From NCBI GenBank assembly GCA_009733575.1, contig ML769979.1:1-27861 (forward strand): a stretch of DNA of 27,861 nucleotides, given 5' to 3'. A program made the translations under genes and the position numbers. The notes below the pieces were generated by a model. That model did no database searches. It saw only the letters and a program-made list of their open reading frames with translations, and had not been told where the DNA came from. Positions 20,569-27,861 of this stretch are shown piece by piece; within the stretch, counting starts at the first letter, position 1, and every line of letters starts with the position of its first letter. Origin of the DNA: Gymnopus androsaceus JB14 (taxonomy: Eukaryota; Basidiomycota; Agaricomycetes; Agaricales; Omphalotaceae).

Positions 20569-20621
20569 TTCAAAAGATTAATACATTTGAATTGAATAGA
20601 GCCATTCCACAATCAAATGCC

Positions 20622-20769
20622 TCAAAACCGGTGCATTCCATAGCAACCCATAGCAGTCCATAGCAATCCATAGTTCTGGACAGAGGGGTACCTTGATATG
20701 GCTGCTATGGCGGCTATGAGTGCTGCACAGAACTGTCCAGTTCTATGCAGCACACCCAGGTTTTGCTGA
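20622..20769. mobile_element. Small foldback element D with CCATAGCA decamers
   Basis: The right end TTTTGCTGA matches the end of elements A and B. The left end TCAAAACCGGTG is a diverged complement (right-end complement TCAGCAAAACCTGGGTG). The left half repeats a 10-bp unit CCATAGCAAT (20637-20673), and the right half carries the complement (GGCTGCTATGG, GGCGGCTATG), so it folds back. No target duplication is apparent. Confidence 0.5.
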
Positions 20770-21148
20770 TGCAAACTTCAAGATCTTTGCTGATAAGGCA
20801 TGATTTGTATAGTGTTCAATGTGCCTAAGAAAAATTTCATGACTTTTCAACTCTACACTTCCATATATCTACACCAAGAAATCTTCCGATAATTGCTCAC
20901 TCTTCCCCTTTCATCCCAATAGTATACCTATATATATGCCAAAAACACCCCACTGAAGATATCACCTTCCTTCTGACCCTTATCTCTCTTATTCGAGCTT
21001 GTTATAGTCATGCATTGCATAAATGAATTTTCAATAGCTAGGAATTTAAATCAGATCAAGAGAACATCCAGAGGAAGTGAGAGCTTTTTGCATAACAGTA
21101 TCCACATGATGGAAAAATTGGCAATTGAAGATAATTGAGTATGAAAGG
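20770..21148. other. AT-rich intergenic stretch; nothing recognised
   Basis: No open frame, repeat or RNA could be supported. It is the 3' flank of the minus-strand LRR-type pseudogene that ends at 21149. Confidence 0.5.
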
Positions 21149-22000
21149 TTACTCCCTCTCTGCCATATCAACCTTTAGTTTGCCCAGCTCCTTCAATAAA
21201 GGAAGCTTCTCCTCCAATGCTTCCACAAACCAACTTGATACTCCCTTCAATACAATATTCGCCATTTTGAGAGAAGCAAACACTGGCTTTGCAAACAGGA
21301 TATTGAGGGTAGCATATTAGTCACATTCTGACTCCCAATCAGCGCATGCGTGCGCAGTGGCGACAGATATGATGAGAGTAAAATGACGTAAGGGGTGTGT
21401 ATGCCCATCCAGATTCAGAACAGGTTCAAAAAAAGAACAAATCCAAGGAATGATGTTTCTGGCACTGTCGCGGCTATACTTATTACCCAAATCCAACATG
21501 AAACTGTCCAAATTTGGTAGGTGTCCTAGATGAAAGCTGCATTCTGCGAAAGGAGGATCAGAGAATGAAGTAATATGTAGACAATATTTTAGCGCACCTT
21601 TGATCCCATAATGGTACTGCATCTTCAACTTTGTAAGATTATGAGCAGCCCGCTGCACCAAGAAATCTGCCAATGGCCTCATGCTGGTGGCTGAGTCCAA
21701 ACATGCACGCAAAAACTGCAGATCCTGAACTTCGAACGGGCATGTTTCTTGTTTGAACCAAGGAATGAGGCTCATCAATGCACTGGTGGTCACAACAAGC
21801 TCATTGAGCTTGATTGACCTTGGAGGAGGATTGGCTATCAGATCCGAGGAGAGTGGCAAATTTGTATTGGCACAATACATGCTTTCAACTGTTAATGCCC
21901 TCAAGTATGTTGCATGGCTTAACAAAGAAGCCAGTTCAACAAAATTGGAGAAATAACAGTGCTGAATGGTGACCCGAGTCAATAGACCTTGCAGGCCCAT
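21149..22000 (-). pseudogene. Agaricomycete F-box/LRR-type protein, C-terminal portion with one stop codon
   Basis: The minus strand reads LLTRVTIQHCYFSNFVELAS, a stretch of leucine-rich-repeat-like periodicity (LRALTVESM; LQFLRACLDSATSMRPLADF; LKMQYHYGI), and the usual closing segment (FAKPVFASLKMANIVLKGVS ... LKELGKLKV) to TAA at 21149. Such proteins normally have an N-terminal F-box that recruits SCF ubiquitin ligase; that part is missing because similarity starts abruptly at 22000. One in-frame TAA (21317-21319) interrupts the otherwise continuous frame, 55 codons before the end. Family assignment is from the pattern of short LRR-like units, not a diagnostic motif. Confidence 0.5.
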
Positions 22001-22717
22001 TACAATGGGACCCGTATTTTACGGTCATGGTCCGTTACACGTTTGCACGTAGCCCACCTTCCTTGTCCCCTTCTAAATGGGTCCTTTGTCTCATTCTAAT
22101 GGGTTGTCTCATTATAATGAGTGCCCTGTCCCCTCAGCCCTGGTCCCTTTGTCTCAGTATGAGCTCCCCTGTTCCTGTTTGAGAGCTAAAAACATAGAAA
22201 AATCTGACAGTTCTAGATTTTTCGAGACAATTCCAGAATGTCAAGAACCATACCACCGACGCATCCGCCGACCTACCGACCCATCAATTCATAAGCGCAT
22301 ATCACATGAAGCGGTGCCAATTTACCTATATTAGGACAGTACGGTCCTTGAGAGAATATGGTCGCGGAGCACTAGAGGACCCGATCCTGGAATCCATTCT
22401 ACTTAATATTACACTAATTGAAACATATTTAGGCATACACACTGGAAGTAAGTAGCCATAGTTCCAAATCAGACCTGAGACTTTAGTTGTATATTCCGAG
22501 TCCTTACTTTATGTAAGGAAACTCGGTTCTTAGATGTCAGGTTTAGTGTGGGATTTTCACCAAGACTTGTAACTGTGCAGATCTCCATTAGGAAATTTTA
22601 GACGCTCTAAGATTTTTAAGCGCTTTTTATGTTTTTGAACGTCATCCATATTATTGGAGTGGAATCCAGCTTATACTCACCATCGGAATTAGTGCCTAAC
22701 TTAATAATCATGCAGTC
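22001..22717. other. Non-coding stretch between the LRR pseudogene and the copia LTR
   Basis: No gene supported. The abrupt end of the LRR frame at 22000 suggests that an insertion or deletion junction lies there. Repeated TGTCTCATT(C/A)TAATG(G/A)G motifs occur at about 22088 and 22107. A stem-loop (CCGAGTCCTTAC, loop, GTAAGGAAACTCGG) lies at 22496-22526. Two TGGAATCCA motifs (near 22388 and 22661) echo the minisatellite core. Confidence 0.4.
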
Positions 22718-23069
22718 TGTTGGAATATCAAAGGTAAATATATTCTATTGAACTATACATGGAACGCTTTCTCGTAGTATCCACTTGTTTGTATCACCAT
22801 CCCATGCACTCCACTGTTATCGTCTCGCAGACTCCACTCAGTCTCTCACCGTATCCACTTGCTCTCTCGCAGTACCCACTTTACCGTATGGACAGTAGCC
22901 ACAAGTATTCACGCAGTAGCCACTTGCCCGATATATTGTTTGTACTTAGGACTGTATATAAGCCTAGGTAGCATACCCTGTAATAACACCGTCGTCCCCC
23001 ATCGATCTGTGAGATTGTTACTACTAAGTCTTGTGTGGACTTACTGCTGCTACTTCCTATTTAGAAACA
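22718..23069 (+). repeat. 5' LTR of the copia element
   Basis: It starts TGTTGGAATATC, the usual copia LTR start, and the best 3' boundary is ...TTTAGAAACA at 23069, 11 bp before the primer site. A TATATAAG box lies at 22955-22962, fitting the U3/R border. The interior repeats GTATCCACTT/GTACCCACTT-like segments (22778-22890). The 3' LTR is needed to confirm both ends. The pentamer before the LTR is CAGTC. Confidence 0.7.
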
Positions 23070-23080
23070 TAACTTTGATA

Positions 23081-23092
23081 GGTTATGGGCCC
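23081..23092 (+). other. Primer-binding site complementary to the initiator tRNA-Met anticodon region
   Basis: GGTTATGGGCCC is the complement of the anticodon stem-loop GGGCCCATAACC of eukaryotic initiator tRNA-Met, not of its 3' end. Priming from a half-tRNA of this kind is known for Drosophila copia and yeast Ty5, and the site sits just after the LTR as expected. Confidence 0.75.
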
Positions 23093-23135
23093 CGGCCTTA
23101 ACCATTGATGCATCATATTGCCGTAACGCTTGTTC

Positions 23136-24977
23136 ATGCCACCCAGGCCAGACCCTCCACCACTACGAACTTGACAGGAGATAAAATCATCACAACAAGC
23201 ACCACCACCAGTAACTTGACAACATTCCATCACATCGGAACAAGCCAGCTCATCGAGTAGCAAAGCTGTAACGCCACAGCAGAGATCAGCACCATTACCT
23301 CCCACAGATGACACTGTTCCTTGTAAAGGACACCCACACATCTTTGACATCAACAAATTAGTCAACAGGTACAAGAACCGAACCACTGGAAAGTGGAGCC
23401 AGTGCAACAAACAACATTGCCTAAATTGATACGACGTACCTTGGACAGGTAAATTAGTGAATTTTGCGAAACCCATTGCGAAAGATCAGGAGGCAATTAT
23501 CAGAACCCACCTACAACACATTGCAGACGATGACAAAGATGACGACGAAGAAGAGGATACTGAAGCACCTGTTGCTCAGCCTATAGCATCATCCTCACAA
23601 CAGCATACTCCCGCTCCATCCCAATCACCTGCACCGAAACACGAACCAACTCCACCTACACCTCCACAACCATCTCCACAGGGCACCGCACCCCAATTTC
23701 CATATTCAAATACGGAACCACCTTCTCCACACAGATCCCCATCTCCATCAGATCCTGGATCACCAGGCGCTTTAATTGCTGATTCTGACAATGACAACGA
23801 AATGTCAAAAGCAAACAAAGCCTTTGATAAGGTTACAACCTTAAAGTCGGACAGATCAAATTGGGACACGTGGAAAACTCGAGTGGAATTTGCAGCCAGA
23901 TCTATCGGCTATCAGCGTTATTTGGAATGGAATCCGCAACCTGATCTTGCCCAAGGATCAAACGACGAGCATAGAGGAAAGGACAGTGATTTGCTTAATG
24001 CAATCATTGGTAGGTTATCGGATGGAATATTCCGAAGGTATAGGCACTACAACAACACGAAGCAGTTGTGGGAAAATTTACTCGCTGATTATGATTCTAA
24101 AAACGCTCTTACTGAATCATTTTTACAAAGATGACTTCACACTATGCGATGCACGGACCCATCCAAGGTCAATAAACATTTGGACGATATGATCAGCATC
24201 CGCGACGACCTCACGAATAGGGGAATTGATATCAATGATGATATATTTGTCAACACCATTATGTCCTCTGTCCCCGACACCTTCAAAGCTACGATAAACG
24301 CATTGGCTGTTTTCTCTGCAAAATCAGACAAGAAGCTCAGTCCTGTGGAGCTCATCTCTACCATTCGTGCCGAATCAATGGTACACCAAATGCGACATGA
24401 TCACAAGAAGGAATCGGCAAACTATGCCAGTAATAGGGGAAGAGGATGTTTCCGAGGTCATGGAAATTCCTTTAGGGGAAATTCCCAAGGCAGAGGCAGA
24501 GGCCGTGGAGGATCAACGAGTCGCCAGGACTCTGTTTGTTATAACTGCGGAGGTAAAGGTCACTTTGGAAATCAATGTCCATCGGAGAAACGCAGTCAGG
24601 CCAACGAGGCCAAGGAGACGAAGGCTCCTAAAGAGAAGCAGAAGAAGAAGTCAGATGGAAACTGGAGAGATAGGCCAAAGAACAGCGAAGTGGCATCCTC
24701 ATCCATGATTGAGGAAGTACCAGAGTCATCATGGGCAGCAATCGAAATTCCCACTAAGCATGGGAATCTTGTTTTCAATTTTTCCGAAATAGCTGATAAA
24801 TTCGAATTAGCTCTTTCATCGCCAAGCGATCACAGATGTCAGAAATACAATTCTGATATAGTGCAAAACATCAAAGTCGACAGTCCGCCACCTCTTACTC
24901 TTAATGGTGAAGAGGAGGAAGAAGTATACGATCGACGCTTACGCTGCAGCCCACAGTTACGGAGCAATTCTTTTTGA
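23136..24977 (+). pseudogene. gag: copia gag, one frame with four TGA codons
   Basis: Starting at ATG 23136 a single frame runs to 24977 and is interrupted only by TGA at 23172, 23217, 23427 and 24132. Residues up to about 220 are Ser/Pro/Thr-rich and acidic. A capsid-like region follows (SDRSNWDTWKTRVEF, then LWENLLADYDSKNALTESF and VNTIMSSVPDTFKATI). After a Gly/Arg-rich linker comes the CCHC zinc knuckle CYNCGGKGHFGNQC at 24537-24578, which binds RNA during particle assembly. The C-terminal part, rich in Lys and Glu, leads toward the protease. The frame shifts to +1 at about 24930-24945 to continue as protease, probably an indel rather than programmed recoding. Confidence 0.8.
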
Positions 24978-27861
24978 CTCCGGATGCTCTACCCACATGA
25001 CGCCACTCACTGACGAACTCAGGAATCAACGGGAGATTCCAACAAGAGTCATTCAGGCTGCTAACGCGGAGACCTTCACGGCAAACATCTCCGGCACACT
25101 CCATCTGGGACTTCCAATATTTGAACAAGAAATAAGAATGTTAAAGCTCCCCAACACCCTTCTATGTCCAGACACTCCCAACACACTTGTATCACTGGGA
25201 AAACTCGACGATGATGGTTACGCCATCCATACCGCAAATGGTAAAATGACGATCAGAGATTGCCAGGGGAAACTCGTGGGAGTTATCCCAAAGATTAACG
25301 GACTATACCAGATCCCATCACGGGAACACGCTTATTCAACTAAGATTGGCAGATTGGTATCTCTTTACGAGGCACACTGCATCTTAGGTCACCTCAACCA
25401 TGCTTACGTAAAGCATATGTTCTGAGACAACCAGGTTCGTGGAATCGGATTGGATCCAAAGCAAATGGATGAACCAGAATGCCCTGCTTGTACGCTTGGG
25501 AAAGCATCCAGGTATCCTATCGCTCAGGTGCGATCATCTCCACATGCAGAAAATTTTGGAGACGTCTTCCTACATGGACGTGTGGGGACCAGCACAAGTC
25601 AGGACGGTAAACCACTGCACTTACACGCTGACTTTAGTTGATGAAGCAACTGATTGGTTGGAAGAACCCCAAATGAAGTCGAAGGACGAGTCATTCGCAC
25701 AGTACGTGGTTCTCCAAACAGGTCTCCAAACTCAATACGGCACAACTGTTAAAGTTCTCCACTCTGATCGAGGGGGAGAATTTCTCAGTAACGAATTCAC
25801 GGCATATCTGGAACGTATTGGGACACGACGACGTCTCACGGTACACGACACCCCGGAACACAATGGTATAGCGGAACGCGCACATCGAACGTTGCTGAAT
25901 GCAGTTCGAAGTCTTTTGATCTCATCAGGACTCCCGAAATGGCTTTGGGGATTCATGATGAAATATGCGGTATATGTTTGGAACAGGACACCGAAGAAGG
26001 CCATTGGAATGGCCACTCCATACGAGAAACGGTTTGGTATTAAACCGGACATTACTAATCTTCGAATCTTCGGTAGTATCGTTTATGTTAAACGAGAAAA
26101 GGAACCCGGCAAATTGGAACCACAGGCCCAGGAAGGACGCTGGATAGGACTCGAACCCGAATCGAATGGTCACTACATCTACTGGCCAACACGTCACACT
26201 GTCACAATGGAGAGGAATGTAGTTTTCTCTGACAGGCAGATCCAACCCGTTGAAGGGGAGGATGGAAATTTGGGAAATTTAGAAACATTGGTCATCGAGT
26301 CGGAACAGCCTGTCATACCAGTTCCAGAAGAAATCGCTGAACCAATTGCACCAGACAAAGTATCTGGGAAACGAGTCAGACAACCCACCAAGAAGATCAG
26401 GGACGTCATTGAAGGACTTGGAGAAGGAAGTGATGAGTTGCGAGATCTTACTGCATCTCTAGGTCAGGTAACATCAGAAATCGAATCTGATCCTTTATCT
26501 GTTGCAGAAGCTATGCGACAGACCTGACAGCTCCAAATGGTACGATGCCATGAAGGACGAAATCTCCAGACTCCAGGAGCGTGGAACCTATACAATTGTC
26601 ACTCCACCTCCAGATGCCAATATTCTCACATCCAAATGGGTCTATCGGACCAAGAAGGATGAACGAGGTCACATTACAGGACACCGAGCTCGTCTTGTTG
26701 TACGTGGATTTAATCAGATCCCAGACGATTGACTACTTCCCAGACGAAACCTTCAGCATCTGTTGCGAAACTTGCATCAGCCCGTGCTATACTCAGCATT
26801 GGAGCTGAGAAAGAGCATGATTATTCACCAAATGGATGTGAAATCAGCTTACCTTTACGGGAAATTGGATCGACAACGAGCGCATTTTTATGAAGGCACC
26901 TCCAGGCATTGATATAGGGGTGAAAACCAGGTCAAACTCTACGGCTTAAACTCGACACTTTATGGACTTAAACAAGCCGGTCGACGATGGTACATGCAAT
27001 TCAGGGAAATCATGACCCAACTGGGGTTTAAACGGTCTGATTTTGATCGGGCTATTTTCTATTGCACTAATCCCTTCACCATCATTTTCATACATGTTGA
27101 TGACATGACATTGGTTACCGAAACCCTGGCCATCATGGAGAAATTGAAGAAAGATATTGGGGCAATAATCGAAGTTGTTGATTCCAGAGAAATCCATTGG
27201 CTACTAGGGATTGAGATCCGAAGATCTCTCCATAATAGGACGATTCACCTATCCCAGCGGTCATACATTGACGCCATACTCTCTCGCTATGGATTTTCAG
27301 ATATAAAGCCACTCTCTATTCCCTTCAATCCCCACATTCACCTCACTAAAGACCAATCACCCAAAACGGTCGAGGATATCGCTTTCATGCGCGACAAACC
27401 CTATAGAGAGGCCCTTGGCACTCTCCAGTACTTATCCGTTGCTACAAGACCCTGACATCACGTATGCAGTCTCTATCCTTGCTCGCTTTTCACAAATCCC
27501 CGGCATCACTCATTGGAATGGAGTACGCCGTGTATATGCCTATCTCAAATACACTCGAGACTTTTGGCTCAGTATGAGCAACCAGGAAACAGTTCAAGGC
27601 TACACGGATGCGGATGGTATGTCCCAAGAGGATCGACATGCTATTTCCGGGTACATTTTTATGTTGAATGCGGAGCAGTATCTTGGTTGTCGAAACGACA
27701 GGATACCATTTCTTTATCCACCACGGAAGCCGAATATATCGCTTTGACCCATGCGGCAAAGGAAGCGATCTGGCTTAGGAATCTTTTGTCGGAAATCTTT
27801 GGTCCAATTACTCATGCGATCCCTATCATGTCAGACAATCAGTCCGCCATTGCATTGGCGA
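24940..27861 (+). pseudogene. pol: copia pol: protease, integrase, reverse transcriptase, RNase H (3' end outside window)
   Basis: Protease: GAILFDSGCSTHM with the catalytic Asp codon at 24976. Integrase: zinc-binding His/Cys (LGHLNHAYVKHM, ECPACTLGK), then the catalytic core with Asp in DVWGP (25577), Asp in HSDRGGEF (25766) and Glu in HNGIAER (25874). Reverse transcriptase: GTYTIVTPPPDANILTSKWV, MDVKSAYLYG, LYGLKQAGRRWY and the catalytic FIHVDDMT (VDD at 27096-27104). RNase H: YTDADGMSQED, TTEAEYIALTHAAKEAIWLR and SDNQSAIALA at the window end. Breaks: TGA at 25423, frame changes near 25570, 26525, 26730, 26761, 26815, 27450 and 27665, and a stop near 26910. The stretch 26720-26930 is the most damaged. 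It cannot make a full polyprotein. Confidence 0.85.

Larger units (their letters stand above)
22718..27861 (+). mobile_element. Ty1/copia LTR retrotransposon, 5' LTR to RNase H, running off the window
   Basis: In order: LTR (22718-23069), primer-binding site, gag with zinc knuckle, protease, integrase, reverse transcriptase and RNase H. Integrase before reverse transcriptase is diagnostic of the copia superfamily. The 3' LTR lies beyond 27861, so age by LTR divergence cannot be judged. It is defective: nonsense codons and at least six frame changes. Confidence 0.9.

Noticed and set aside
21317..22000. Complete LRR protein gene
   Set aside because: The frame resumes after one stop with the family's usual closing segment, and the N-terminal F-box part is missing.

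Overview
This looks like repeat-rich genomic DNA from a filamentous basidiomycete, most likely an agaricomycete mushroom. That is inference from content: short 47-61 bp GT-AG introns with CTGAT-type branch sites, a KDZ-type transposase remnant, Spt5/KOW-like repeat-associated genes, an F-box/LRR-type mushroom protein, a hAT transposase with intact introns and a Ty1/copia retrotransposon. No rRNA, CRISPR array or bacterial-type operon was seen. Only one gene reads as intact; nearly everything else is mobile or decayed. || Layout. 169-2452 (+) is a six-exon gene for a 668-residue nuclear-looking protein whose exons join in frame. 2826-4390 and about 17405-19090 are the two arms of a long inverted repeat. 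Each has a TGGATTCCA minisatellite at its outer end and TGTGACA/TGTCACA palindromes further in. Between the arms lie a KOW-gene remnant (minus, 4372-7690) split by a 1.2 kb insert, a hAT transposase remnant (plus, about 8640-11714), a terminal-inverted-repeat element (13309-14441), a CGATCG-rich tract (14500-15220) and a second partial KOW-gene copy (minus, 16290-17345). Three foldback elements with shared termini (10155-10517, 11715-12793, 15806-16106) are also here, one of them clearly inserted inside the hAT gene. || Right of the arms come a tRNA-shaped SINE-like sequence (19185-19274), the C-terminal part of a KDZ transposase (minus, 19360-20568), a fourth small foldback element (20622-20769), an LRR/F-box-type pseudogene (minus, 21149-22000) and a Ty1/copia element. 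The copia element starts with its LTR at 22718 and runs off the window end inside RNase H. || The most unusual feature is the foldback family. At least three members share the terminus TCAG(C/G)AAAAATGGTCTGGG and are filled with 10-bp tandem units, the decamer differing between members. A fourth has a related end and the same design. Second is the 16-kb inverted pair of minisatellite-bearing arms, one of which carries its own nested foldback insertion. The copia element shows a clean mutational signature: its first five nonsense codons are all TGA, each one C-to-T change from the arginine codon CGA, which fits CpG deamination or a RIP-like process.
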